DNA of 64,000 bases from the NCBI GenBank assembly GCA_946414025.1, contig CAMKMX010000001.1:81187-145186 (forward strand). The letters run 5' to 3'. Positions 1-8,283 of the stretch are shown one piece after another (the first letter of the stretch is position 1; every line of letters starts with the position of its first letter). Under the pieces are notes generated by a model, which was not told the DNA's origin, did no database searches, and saw only the letters and a list, made by a program, of their open reading frames with translations. The DNA is from an uncultured Fibrobacter sp. Lineage in GTDB: Bacteria > Fibrobacterota > Fibrobacteria > Fibrobacterales > Fibrobacteraceae. The translations under genes and the position numbers were made by a program.

Positions 1-720
1 GTCGGCTTTACTTTGTTCGTAAACAGCGTTGGCGAGGGAGTCTACACCGAACAACATTCCGAACAACTTAATCCATTCGGCCTTGGCCAGGGGATGTTCC
101 TCTTGCCACTCCGAAGTCAGCATCAGTGGGAGCCCCAGGGCCTCTATCCGCTGGTAATCGTCGTAGGCTCCGCCGGTAGCGAAGTTCATCACCAGGTCGG
201 GTTTCAGGGCCAGGAGTTTTTCCAGAGAAAGGGTGGGCCCGCTTCCCACTTCGGCCACTTCGCCCTTCTGGACCCGTTCGTACAGCGCGCTGTCGGCGAT
301 GTACTTTCCTTCGCCCACGGCGACGATGGCGTTCTCTAGCCCGAGTCGCGCCATGAAGCCCACCTGTGCCGACGACAGCGCCACCGCACGGGCCAGCGGG
401 ACCTGCAGGACGGTGGCGCCTTCCAGCCCCTTGGGAAGGGTGCCGCGGTCGCTGCCCTTCGGCCTCAAGACGAACCGCTTTACCAGGGTGTCGCTACCTA
501 CGATGGAGCGGATTTCGGCCATCCGTTCCCCGCAGGAATTGCCGATTTTGAGGTTTTTGCTGTATTGTAGAGGCGGGAGCGGGGCGCAGTCCCCTGCCGT
601 TTTTTCGGGGTTCTTCTCTTGGGAGCAGCCCATCAGGAGCATGACGGTGGTCGCCAAAAGGGCCGTCCTCGCCCCCAGGACCGGCCCGAAAAATGTGCGT
701 AAAGTGTTGATTTTTAACAT
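1..720 (-). CDS. Periplasmic metal/siderophore/cobalamin-binding lipoprotein (FecB/BtuF-like), C-terminus cut off by the window
   Basis: The reverse strand is open from an ATG at 720 to the window edge (240 codons). A signal peptide ends in an LLMGC lipobox, so this should be a lipoprotein. The mature part reads like the TroA/FecB/BtuF substrate-binding fold: a stretch near residue 120 resembles 'GLENAIVAVGEGKYI', followed by 'SLEKLLALKPDLVMNF', the usual family signature in which the ABC-importer receptor senses a chelated metal or corrinoid. The substrate cannot be decided from this fragment. The permease and ATPase genes would be expected beyond the left edge. The two plus-strand frames over this stretch are shadows. 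Confidence 0.75.
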   Translation of the reverse strand, partial: MLKINTLRTFFGPVLGARTALLATTVMLLMGCSQEKNPEKTAGDCAPLPPLQYSKNLKIGNSCGERMAEIRSIVGSDTLVKRFVLRPKGSDRGTLPKGLEGATVLQVPLARAVALSSAQVGFMARLGLENAIVAVGEGKYIADSALYERVQKGEVAEVGSGPTLSLEKLLALKPDLVMNFATGGAYDDYQRIEALGLPLMLTSEWQEEHPLAKAEWIKLFGMLFGVDSLANAVYEQSKAD

Positions 721-797
721 TTTATGAATTTTTATAGACCGCAGGGGCCAAACATAATGTATTTTATATACCTAGAAATTCCTTTTGGGAGTCTTTT

Positions 798-1658
798 ATG
801 AAGACAAAAATAACCTCTTTTCTCTGGTCTGCCCTGCTGTGCGCCATGACTTTTGCGACGGGCGCCTTTGCGGATACCGAATCGGGCTTCTATGAGAAGG
901 AACACATTCGTGGATTTATCTCTATCGGCGCCGACTACCGCGGCATGTTCTCGGAGTACCAGAAGTACGTGAACAAGACGGCCTTCTTGAACGGCTACCA
1001 CAAGGACCCGACGGGCGACAGCACCAAGTATGCCGGCGATCTGAAGTACGAAACCTTCGACGACTACTACTTCGGCATGCACGTGAACATCGGTGCCCAG
1101 TACAAGCAGTTCCTCACCTGGTTCGACATCAACTTCATGCCTACCCAGACATCTGAACGCCCCAGTTCTTCTTATACCGCCACCTCCGAAGACGGCTCTA
1201 CCTCCATGAAGTTCCCGCTGTACGACGTGCGCTGGTTTGCCTACGGTGCAGACTGGATGTTCGGCTGGAAGCTCTTTGGCGAGAATACTTTCATCAACTT
1301 GATTCCCTCCGTTGGTTTCGGTTTTAACCTCATCAATTTCCACCTGGCTTCCAACTTCGAAGTCTATGACGTGAACGACAAGTCCTCTGTCTCTATGAGG
1401 GACCGTTACTACAGCACCTTTGCCTCTACCTTCAATTCCGAACTGGAACTTCGCCTGGAATTTGGCCCCATCGCTGTGGGTGCCTACGGCGGTTACCGTT
1501 GCGTCCGTTACAACGAACTTGAAATCGAAGGCAAGAAGATCGATACCGCCTATGGCGACTACGACACCGACAATATCGGTGACACCTGGTTCCTGGGTGT
1601 GCGCCTCACTTGGATTTTCCGCAGCGAGTGGCAGAAGAAACAGGACGACAAGCTTTAA
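798..1658 (+). CDS. Predicted outer-membrane beta-barrel protein
   Basis: This is a 286-aa protein with a clear N-terminal signal peptide (cleavage after GAFA near residue 25). The rest is rich in alternating aromatic/polar segments (for example GFISIGADYRG, FGMHVNIGAQYKQF, LGVRLTWIFRS) typical of amphipathic beta strands, and the C-terminal aromatic strand fits a beta-barrel in the outer membrane. I do not recognise a named family. A GGGAG Shine-Dalgarno lies about 6 nt before the ATG, and a hairpin terminator follows the stop by 30 nt, so it is probably a single-gene transcript. The long reverse frame over it is a shadow. Confidence 0.7.
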   Translation: MKTKITSFLWSALLCAMTFATGAFADTESGFYEKEHIRGFISIGADYRGMFSEYQKYVNKTAFLNGYHKDPTGDSTKYAGDLKYETFDDYYFGMHVNIGAQYKQFLTWFDINFMPTQTSERPSSSYTATSEDGSTSMKFPLYDVRWFAYGADWMFGWKLFGENTFINLIPSVGFGFNLINFHLASNFEVYDVNDKSSVSMRDRYYSTFASTFNSELELRLEFGPIAVGAYGGYRCVRYNELEIEGKKIDTAYGDYDTDNIGDTWFLGVRLTWIFRSEWQKKQDDKL

Positions 1659-1688
1659 TCTTCGCCCCGGCAACCATAACTTCAATAT

Positions 1689-1719
1689 GTCATCCCCGCG
1701 CAGGCGGGGATCTTTCTTT
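1689..1719 (+). terminator. Hairpin terminator formed by a GTCATCC...GGATC dispersed repeat
   Basis: Stem ATCCCCGC / GCGGGGAT (1692-1699 with 1704-1711), loop GCAG, then CTTTCTTTT. It lies just after the outer-membrane protein gene. The same GTCATCC...GGATC layout recurs at 12546, 12667, 29061 and 30536, so the terminator is a member of a dispersed repeat family. Confidence 0.75.
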
Positions 1720-2414
1720 TATGACACCTGGTTCATCGATCGCCTGAACAGCTGGTCCAGGGCGTAAATGCGGGTCTCTTTTTTGCTGGGTACATGCGTG
1801 TTGATTTTGAATAAACTAATATCCGAATAGAGGGAAGGCGGGTTGTTGTTGGCCACATGCTCCATGGCAATATAGTAGGCCGAATTATCCCGCAAAAGGC
1901 TGTCCGTTTTCCAGTGGACCCACCGGTTGCATCTTTCAAAGGCGAAATTCCAGCCCAAGAGCAGCATAGGGATTCCCATTTCGCCGAGCTTGTCGGGCAG
2001 GGGCGAATACTGCCCCTGGGTGCTGAGGAGTATCACTGCATCTACGTGCCTGTAGGTGGCAAAGGTCAGGGCGTCTTCTATCAGGGAAAGGTTCGGGGAG
2101 TTGTCCTGACCTCGTGTGGCGTAGTGAATCTGGAATCCGGCGTAGCGCAGTTCGCGCTCGAGGTTGAAAATACCGTCATTGGTGGAGCCGTAGCTTTTCG
2201 GATCCATGTCGGGGTGGTAGTAGTGGCAGTCCATCAGGGCGTATTTCTTGGGCGGGTCGAAAAGGCGCAGGGCCTGGTCCCTGGCCCAGTTCTTGATTCC
2301 CAGAAAATCCAGGGTGGAATGGAAGGGGTGGTACTTTCGGTAAAAGGTGTTGACCTTCTTGAGGGTAAAGCCGTCTACGTAGAAGGCGATATGGAATGGC
2401 TGTTTGTGATGCAT
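1719..2414 (-). CDS. NYN-domain (PIN-like) putative ribonuclease
   Basis: The protein resembles NYN/LabA-like proteins. It begins with an aspartate-bearing strand (HIAFYVDGFTL), continues with 'DCHYYHP', and has the typical 'DALTFATYRHVDAVILLSTQG' segment, where NYN proteins place conserved acidic metal-binding residues, then 'MLLLGWNFAF'. NYN domains are PIN-like RNA-cleaving folds; activity here is inferred. The start at 2414 is chosen over an upstream in-frame start because CCAGGAG lies about 7 nt before it. The gene is convergent with the outer-membrane protein gene and has its own transcript. Confidence 0.65.
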   Translation of the reverse strand: MHHKQPFHIAFYVDGFTLKKVNTFYRKYHPFHSTLDFLGIKNWARDQALRLFDPPKKYALMDCHYYHPDMDPKSYGSTNDGIFNLERELRYAGFQIHYATRGQDNSPNLSLIEDALTFATYRHVDAVILLSTQGQYSPLPDKLGEMGIPMLLLGWNFAFERCNRWVHWKTDSLLRDNSAYYIAMEHVANNNPPSLYSDISLFKINTHVPSKKETRIYALDQLFRRSMNQVS

Positions 2415-2463
2415 ATTTTCTCCTGGTTTTAAGTCGTACATGTATAAAACGGAGATGCAAAAC

Positions 2464-2501
2464 AAAAAGAGCCTGAAAATTTTCTTTACAGGCTCTTTTT
2501 T
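2464..2501 (-). terminator. Rho-independent terminator, probably bidirectional
   Basis: Perfect stem AGAGCCTG / CAGGCTCT (2468-2475 with 2489-2496), with A-rich sequence on one side and T-rich on the other. It ends the reverse-strand TPR gene whose stop is at 2532. Confidence 0.85.
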
Positions 2502-2531
2502 ACATAAGTAGGGGAAAAGTTTACAGAATGA

Positions 2532-3467
2532 CTATAATAGTTTCCTCTTTTTCAGGTCGTCCATGAGGGAACCGGGCATCCACTTTTCCAGAGCCTTGTA
2601 TTCGGGCGCCTTCAGCTTGTCGCGCCAAGCCTGCGCGGCCTTCTGGTCGCCCTTGTCGTTGTAGATACGTATCAGGTTCAGTGCGGAACACCAGAATCGG
2701 ATGCTTTTGCCGGTGCGCTTGAGGTAACTTTCGGCACTCTGTTCGTAAATCTTGGCGGCTTCGTCATAGCGCTTGAGGCGGTAGAGCATATCGGCCTTGA
2801 TCTGGAGCATCACCGGGTGGGCGGGTGCCTTTTTTAGGCCGCGCTCCGAAAGTTTCAGCCCTGTCCTAAAATCTTCCTTGTCGTAGTGCATCCAGATAAG
2901 CGGCGCAAGGAACAGGGGCCAGAACCGCTTGGAGACCCTGGAAGCGCTGTCCAGCACCGTGAGGTAGTGACTCCGGTTGTCAGACTTGAAGGGGAGCCAG
3001 CTGAAACTTTGATCTACATAGTAGGCGTAGATGGCGTAGAACGCCTGGGGGTCCAGTTCCTTGGAATCTTCGAACATTTTGGCTGCGGAGCGGGTTTTCA
3101 TGGCGCCCTTGATGGAATGCCCCGTCTCGCTTTGCACAAAGCCCAGTTCGAACATCTGGAGCCCTTGCCATAGGCCTTGGGCCTTGCATTTTTCCAGGCT
3201 CTCGCCTGCCTTGAAAAGGGCCGCCGTGTCGCCTAGGTCGTCGTACATGCTTATCCGCACAATGCTTTCGATGACGCAGCCCGCCCCTTCGTCTTTTGCC
3301 TTGAGGGCCTGTGCCGTACTGAGGGCCGCCTTGTAGTTCAGGGCCATGGTCTCGCCTGTCGCCTTTTCAACAAGCCGTTCCAGGGAATCGGGCAGGGCGA
3401 GGCTCAGGCTTTCGGCAAAGGAAAGGGATGCAAGCAGGAGCGTTATGGTGATGGTGCGCAGGAACAT
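2532..3467 (-). CDS. Exported TPR-repeat protein
   Basis: From the ATG at 3467 the protein is 311 aa with a signal peptide (MFLRTITITLLLASLSFAES). It then has helical repeats; the clearest TPR unit is near the C-terminus (ADMLYRLKRYDEAAKIYEQSAESY), followed by 'IRIYNDKGDQKAAQAW'. TPR proteins are protein-binding scaffolds; no partner can be named. The longer reading to 3569 is rejected because it would translate the intergenic GAATTCGG repeat. There is no Shine-Dalgarno; instead TATATT sits 7 nt before the ATG, which suggests a leaderless transcript. Confidence 0.7.
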   Translation of the reverse strand: MFLRTITITLLLASLSFAESLSLALPDSLERLVEKATGETMALNYKAALSTAQALKAKDEGAGCVIESIVRISMYDDLGDTAALFKAGESLEKCKAQGLWQGLQMFELGFVQSETGHSIKGAMKTRSAAKMFEDSKELDPQAFYAIYAYYVDQSFSWLPFKSDNRSHYLTVLDSASRVSKRFWPLFLAPLIWMHYDKEDFRTGLKLSERGLKKAPAHPVMLQIKADMLYRLKRYDEAAKIYEQSAESYLKRTGKSIRFWCSALNLIRIYNDKGDQKAAQAWRDKLKAPEYKALEKWMPGSLMDDLKKRKLL

Positions 3468-3480
3468 GAAAGCAAATATA

Positions 3481-3515
3481 GAATTCGGAGTTCGGAGTTC
3501 GGAATTCGGAATTAG
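3481..3515. repeat. GAATTCGGAGTTCGG-type short tandem repeat
   Basis: Alternating GAATTCGGA / GTTCGGA units just upstream of the TPR gene start. The reverse complement of the same array occurs at 52146-52180, also next to a start codon. Confidence 0.8.
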
Positions 3516-3772
3516 GGAAGAGATCAATTTTTTTTGCTCCAAATTGGAATAATCAAAAAATGTTATCAAAATCGTTCAAAAGATAAACGAATGCGGTTGC
3601 AACTTTTTGACAATCAATGCGTTAAGGCTGGATGGGGTACCGCATTGTGTCGGTCATGCTGCTCCCTTGCGAATTTTACCCAATCCCTATTAAATCCTTA
3701 CACCGCTTGCTTTGCGGCGTGCAGAGTGGTATATTCTAGGGCAGGGAGAAACCCATTATGGAGGTAACCATT

Positions 3773-4006
3773 ATGAATTTGTTCCATAAGACATCCGCCA
3801 TAACATTCTCTATCTTGCATCCTGGATTTCAGGTTTTCAAGGACCGTATCCGCGAAGAGTTGAGCGCCACCAGTGGCGTCTACCTGGACGATGTCATGGA
3901 TGACGATAGTTTGTACAAAATCTACCGCGACGGGGAATCTGCCGAGTTCGTAGTGGCAAGCATCAACGGCCCCATGGTAGATTTTGACGACGACGAAGCC
4001 GCCTAG
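3773..4006 (+). CDS. Small acidic protein of unknown function
   Basis: 77 aa starting at the second ATG, chosen because GGAGGT is 8 nt upstream. It has no signal peptide or transmembrane segment. The middle reads like a small globular domain (FQVFKDRIREEL...SLYKIYRDGESAEFVVASI) and the tail is very acidic (VDFDDDEAA). I recognise no family. About 200 bases upstream hold no gene. An imperfect hairpin (CCCTGGCG / CGCCAGGG, 4032-4067) follows the stop but lacks a T tract. Confidence 0.5.
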   Translation: MNLFHKTSAITFSILHPGFQVFKDRIREELSATSGVYLDDVMDDDSLYKIYRDGESAEFVVASINGPMVDFDDDEAA

Positions 4007-4086
4007 TGCGGTGATGTATATTTGAACGCACCCCTGGCGGGGGCTGTCATGCAGTTTCTCGCCAGGGCGTGCCGTTTGGGCCTGCC

Positions 4087-5934
4087 TTACTTGGCGGCCT
4101 TTTTCTTTTCTTCTTCTTCGGCGGCCTTTTCGGCTTCGAGGCTCGGGATCTTGCAGCCGTCCATGGTCTCGAATTTGCCCTTGCGGACAGTGACAATCTT
4201 GGAGTTGGTGTTGACCCCACGGCTAAACGTGATGTCGCCGTAGATTCCCTTGAAGTTTGCGGTCTTGTTGATGGTGCCCGTCAGGTCGTTCGGGTTCTTG
4301 CCGAAGGCCGTAAACACGATGTTGGCGGCATCGTAGCTGAGGCCGCTCACCTTGTCTTCGCCAGGCTCTTCGCCCCATTTTTCCTGGAAGCTCTCGGCGA
4401 ATTTCTTGTAGGATTCCGATTCGGAATTCATGTCCAGGGCAGGTACGCTGAAGAAGGTGCTGTCGGCCAGCTTCTTGGCCTGGATCAGGAACTCGCGGCC
4501 ATACCAGCCCGATGTTCCGAGCCTGATGCCCGAAATCTTGTTGAAGGCCACCTGGCCTACCATGAGGCCCGCGTCGCCTGGGTTGGTGGCGGGGATGAAT
4601 ATGCCCGGAATATCGAAGGTGGAGTCCTGCATGTAGAACCGGCGTTCCTTGGGGCTGATGGCGTCGAGGTCGGTGGCTCCGCGGGCGATGTTCCGACGGC
4701 GGTTCAGCTGCTTGAAGCGCACGTCGCGCAAAAGGTCGAATTCCGTCTTGTAGTCGGGCCTGCCCTCTTCGTAGTTCCGGAAGGCGATGATGGTGCCGCC
4801 CCTGCGGTCCACTGCCTGGGTGAAGCTCTGGGACATGGAGGCACCGTAGTCACCCAGTGGCGACAGGATGGCGAATTCCCGAATGTTTAGGCACTTGGTG
4901 GCGAAGTCGGCGATGCTCTGGGCAAGGTTGTCCATGGTGATGTTCACCTGGAAGATGTTGGGGCCGAGCTTTGCGATACCGTCGTCGGTGGCGGTGGGGG
5001 TCAGCATGGGGATATTCTGGAAATTGCTTCCGAGCCAGGCTGCCACCGTCGCCGCCGGTGCGCTCATGATGGGGCCCACGATGGCAATGATGCTGTCCTG
5101 GCTGATGGCCTGCTGGGTCCGCATGAGGGCGGTGGCCGCGTCTGCACGGGTGTCGGCGAAGCGGATGTTCACCTTGTCCTTGAGCTTGGACTGCTCGTGG
5201 GCCAAAAACACGCCTTGGACGGCGGCGTTGCCGAATACGGCAAAGTTTCCGGACAATGGGGCGAGCACCAGCAGGGTGGGCTTGCCCGAGCCTGCGTCCT
5301 TCATGGAGTCCAGGCCCTTCTGGGCGGTGGAGGTCAGGCTTTCGGCGTTGCCGCCGTTAATGACTTTCTTGTACCAGTAGCGGGCGGCGCGGTAGCGACC
5401 GGCGTTCTGGCATTCGCGACCGATCTGGAGCTGCATCCAGCCGATGACTTCCTTGTCGGCGGGGTACTTTTCCAGCAGGTTCTGGAGCTGGTCCGCGTTC
5501 AGCAGGTCGGCGGCCAGGGTCTTGATGAGCACCTCTTTGGTATGGGCTCTGGCGGCCGGGTTCTGGGAGTAGGCGAGAATCCGGAGCATGGCCTCGACGC
5601 CTTCGTAGACGCCCCCCTGCTCAAGGGTGACGATGGCTTTTGCCAGTTCCATGCGTTCCCGGTATTCCGAGGAAACGTGGTATTCCAGGAACTTGGAGGT
5701 AAGTCCCAGGGCTTCGTCGCGCTTGTGTTCGCGCAGGTAGCATTCCGCAAGCATTACGGAGGCCTGGGCTCCGGCGTGTTTCTTGAACTGGGACTTGGAG
5801 AGTTTCTGCAACTCGGGCACGGCTTCGGCGCACTTGCCGTCCTTGATGAGGGCCTTGGCCTTGTCGATTTCGCCGTCGGCGAGGGCGGCAGTGGAGAGCA
5901 GCAATGAAAAAAGGAGGGGTAGGACTCGGTTCAT
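4087..5934 (-). CDS. LpoA-like protein: TPR region plus type I periplasmic-binding (LivJ-like) domain
   Basis: 615 aa with a signal peptide (cleavage near LSTAALA) and no lipobox cysteine. Residues about 20-210 are TPR-like helices (tetrads such as CAEAVPELQKL, YRAARYWYKKVI). Residues about 218-600 form a type I periplasmic-binding fold starting 'PTLLVLAPLSGNFAVFGNAAVQGVFLA' with 'AIVGPIMSAPAATVAAW'. TPR followed by this fold is the architecture of LpoA-type activators of penicillin-binding proteins. A branched-chain amino-acid receptor is the alternative but would not normally carry TPRs. It lies 12 nt after the small nucleotidyltransferase-like gene, in one operon. The tail is lysine/glutamate-rich. 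Confidence 0.7.
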   Translation of the reverse strand: MNRVLPLLFSLLLSTAALADGEIDKAKALIKDGKCAEAVPELQKLSKSQFKKHAGAQASVMLAECYLREHKRDEALGLTSKFLEYHVSSEYRERMELAKAIVTLEQGGVYEGVEAMLRILAYSQNPAARAHTKEVLIKTLAADLLNADQLQNLLEKYPADKEVIGWMQLQIGRECQNAGRYRAARYWYKKVINGGNAESLTSTAQKGLDSMKDAGSGKPTLLVLAPLSGNFAVFGNAAVQGVFLAHEQSKLKDKVNIRFADTRADAATALMRTQQAISQDSIIAIVGPIMSAPAATVAAWLGSNFQNIPMLTPTATDDGIAKLGPNIFQVNITMDNLAQSIADFATKCLNIREFAILSPLGDYGASMSQSFTQAVDRRGGTIIAFRNYEEGRPDYKTEFDLLRDVRFKQLNRRRNIARGATDLDAISPKERRFYMQDSTFDIPGIFIPATNPGDAGLMVGQVAFNKISGIRLGTSGWYGREFLIQAKKLADSTFFSVPALDMNSESESYKKFAESFQEKWGEEPGEDKVSGLSYDAANIVFTAFGKNPNDLTGTINKTANFKGIYGDITFSRGVNTNSKIVTVRKGKFETMDGCKIPSLEAEKAAEEEEKKKAAK

Positions 5935-5946
5935 GATGGGGACAGC

Positions 5947-6261
5947 CTAGTTTTCGGGGGCGGCCTGGACCACGTCGTGTTCTTTCTTGATCTGTTTCTG
6001 GAGGGATTCCGGAAGCTTGACCCAGTCGATGACGTCAACTCCGAAGGGGAGTCCGCTTTCGGCGAAGGCCTTTTCCACGGCGGTCATGGCCTCGAAGGAA
6101 AGGGGCTTGTCGGTGATGACTGCCAGTTCCAGTTGGGTGTCGGGGGTCAGGTCCACGCCCGTTACCCGGGCGCCGTATGCCCAGACTTCGAGACCCTCGA
6201 AATGAAGACCCACGATGCGCTGGACAGTTTCCAATTGATCGGTTTCTAAGCAAAGTGCCAT
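5947..6261 (-). CDS. Small nucleotidyltransferase-fold protein (MNT-like)
   Basis: 104 aa. The stretch 'VWAYGARVTGVDLTPDTQLELAVI' matches the layout of minimal nucleotidyltransferases (GSRARG...SDIDLAV), with GAR in place of GSR and E in place of the second aspartate (LELAV). Catalysis is therefore uncertain. Such proteins often pair with HEPN partners, but none is adjacent; the next gene downstream is the LpoA-like protein. A GAGG sequence and a TATATT box lie directly upstream of the ATG. Confidence 0.55.
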   Translation of the reverse strand: MALCLETDQLETVQRIVGLHFEGLEVWAYGARVTGVDLTPDTQLELAVITDKPLSFEAMTAVEKAFAESGLPFGVDVIDWVKLPESLQKQIKKEHDVVQAAPEN

Positions 6262-6326
6262 AGTGCCTCAAAATATAGATAAAGCCCGGAGTCAATGCCC
6301 CCGAAGTCGGAGAAACTGGCCCAAAG

Positions 6327-6362
6327 CGGCAATTTTACTGCACAAATGTATAAAAATTGCCG
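6327..6362. repeat. 10-bp inverted repeat between divergent genes
   Basis: CGGCAATTTT (6327-6336) and AAAATTGCCG (6353-6362) separated by 16 nt, located between the starts of the reverse nucleotidyltransferase-like gene and the forward lipoprotein gene. It could be an operator for one or both promoters. Confidence 0.45.
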
Positions 6363-6400
6363 GGAAAAGTATTTTTTGATTGGCGTAAATCACGGTTCAT

Positions 6401-6429
6401 TTGCGTTATAGAATGGATGAGTGTATATT
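6401..6429 (+). promoter_or_regulatory. Sigma-70-like promoter, leaderless arrangement
   Basis: TTGCGT (6401-6406), a 17-nt spacer, TATATT (6424-6429), then 6 nt to the ATG at 6436. The start of transcription would fall on or next to the start codon. Confidence 0.55.
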
Positions 6430-6435
6430 AGGACT

Positions 6436-8247
6436 ATGAGATATTCCAAAAAGATTTTGATGTTGGCGGCACTCACCGCTTCGGCAATCCTCCTTTTCGG
6501 CTGTGGCGGTGGAGGCGGCGGTGGCACTGTAGCTTCGGACGAAAACCTGCGGGAATACCTCGAGTCCGCCGAAATGCGGAGCGACCTGGACAATCTGGCG
6601 GAATTCGCCTACCTTGCCGAGTACCTGCAGGTGGCTCCCATTGCCTTTATGTCGAGCGATGAAGGCTTTTTTACCGACAACGTGGACCGGGAAGAAGCCG
6701 AAGAGTATGCCGAGGTGATGTCCAAGATGCTCTCCAAGGTCGACCAGTACGAGGCCGCCTGGACGCGTATCGACAGCATGCAGGCCCTGGTCAGCGAGAC
6801 TCCGTCCCTTCAGAAAAATGGGGTGGGCGTCGCCTACGCCCTCAAGGATTTCTGGTATTCGTTGCGGGGTTGTGGCAAGTCGACCCGCGAAAAGGCCATG
6901 GCCGTGGCGGGTTCGTTGAGCAAAAACGACCTGGAAATTCTTTTTAATGGTCTTGATAAAAACCAGAAAAGGGGGGAGACCGATTACCTGACCTGGTGGA
7001 AAAATTTCAATAACGGGGATTACGACGACGTCTCGCTCCAGATATACAACCGCATGTATTACAATACGGAATCTTCTTTTGCTGACGAGGCGGAGTTTAT
7101 CAACAAGACTGTGGCAAAGACCGGGGCGGAAATATCTAAGAAGGCTGCCGAATTTGAAGTGGAACTCTTCAAAATGGCTATGCCCGATGCGGTCACGGAC
7201 GCCATGGACAATATTGAAAAGGTCGAAAAGACTCTCACCCTCGTCACCAAAGCCAAGGACATGTCCGCCGACGAAATAAAGGACCAGGCCGCAAGCCTTC
7301 TTATAGAGGGCTATGACGATGCGAAAAAACTGTCGGAAATGGCCGGAGAAGATGTAGAGATGTTGTCCAATTTGACTAAGAAGATTGTGGACAAGACAAA
7401 GGAAGCCTTGAAGGAACCTACTGTAGTCACCTTGACCGATAAGGGAGGCGAAGCTTTGGATGGCGGCGCGATGACCATCGCCATCGGGGAAGCCACCGGC
7501 AAGGTGATCATCGCCTTGGGTGCCAACGAAGACGGCGAACATCAGGTGGTGCTTAAAGAAGAAGGTTCCCACCTGGTTTCGTTCATGAATGGCAAGGGGA
7601 AAAAGTACACCAAGAAGGTTGAGGCAAAAGCCGGGAAAAATATCAAGTTGGAAGGGGAGATGAACGAGAAGGAAATTCGGGACGACGCTGCCTCCTCCAA
7701 GTCCAAATTTGGCAAGAGTTCCTCTAGCGAGGAGCCGGAGGAGGAATCTTCTAGCAGTGTAGAAGAGGAATCCTCCTCTTCTATGGAAATGAGCAAAGAC
7801 GCCAAGAATATTCTCGGAAGGTGGGTGTTGGTCAAGGATGTGTTTATCCACAAGATTACCGACGCCGAGCAGTGCGCGGTCGTGCAAGAAGCCATGTCAC
7901 AGCTCGAGGAATTGCAGCTCGGGGAATTTAGTGAATATGGCGGAATGATGTCCGAAAGCTGTGAAGACAGGGAAGAACCTCAGAGTTCCCCTACCGGCCA
8001 GAAGATGCTGTTCTATTCCGATGGCTCTCTGGATTGTCTTGATGGCGGTGGCGATCTGCTCGGTTCCTATGACTATAATTTCGACGAGTCTACCGGAACC
8101 ATCACCTATGTGAGTGGAGGAGAAACACCCGAGGGGCATGTCTCTGCTGACGGCACCACATTGATTTTTGAGACGGTGACCGATGGTGGCTACAAGACCA
8201 TTACCCACAGGGTCGTTTTCGAAAAGGAATCCGGCGAAATCGAGTAG
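6436..8247 (+). CDS. Large lipoprotein with serine-rich linker and C-terminal lipocalin-like region
   Basis: The N-terminus is a lipoprotein signal ending LLFGCGGGGG. About 400 residues of mostly helical sequence follow, then a beta-rich segment (VVTLTDKGGEALDGGAMTIAIG), a serine/glutamate linker typical of Fibrobacter surface proteins, and a C-terminal 'NILGRWVLVKDVF...SDGSLDCLDGGGDL' segment that looks like a small lipocalin-type barrel. The function is unknown. I place the start at the ATG at 6436 rather than the GTG at 6421 because a TATATT box lies 6 nt before the ATG and no Shine-Dalgarno supports the GTG. The reverse frame over it is a shadow. Confidence 0.65.
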   Translation: MRYSKKILMLAALTASAILLFGCGGGGGGGTVASDENLREYLESAEMRSDLDNLAEFAYLAEYLQVAPIAFMSSDEGFFTDNVDREEAEEYAEVMSKMLSKVDQYEAAWTRIDSMQALVSETPSLQKNGVGVAYALKDFWYSLRGCGKSTREKAMAVAGSLSKNDLEILFNGLDKNQKRGETDYLTWWKNFNNGDYDDVSLQIYNRMYYNTESSFADEAEFINKTVAKTGAEISKKAAEFEVELFKMAMPDAVTDAMDNIEKVEKTLTLVTKAKDMSADEIKDQAASLLIEGYDDAKKLSEMAGEDVEMLSNLTKKIVDKTKEALKEPTVVTLTDKGGEALDGGAMTIAIGEATGKVIIALGANEDGEHQVVLKEEGSHLVSFMNGKGKKYTKKVEAKAGKNIKLEGEMNEKEIRDDAASSKSKFGKSSSSEEPEEESSSSVEEESSSSMEMSKDAKNILGRWVLVKDVFIHKITDAEQCAVVQEAMSQLEELQLGEFSEYGGMMSESCEDREEPQSSPTGQKMLFYSDGSLDCLDGGGDLLGSYDYNFDESTGTITYVSGGETPEGHVSADGTTLIFETVTDGGYKTITHRVVFEKESGEIE

Positions 8248-8283
8248 TTTCACTGAGGATTGGCGCCGGAACATCGGCAGGCT

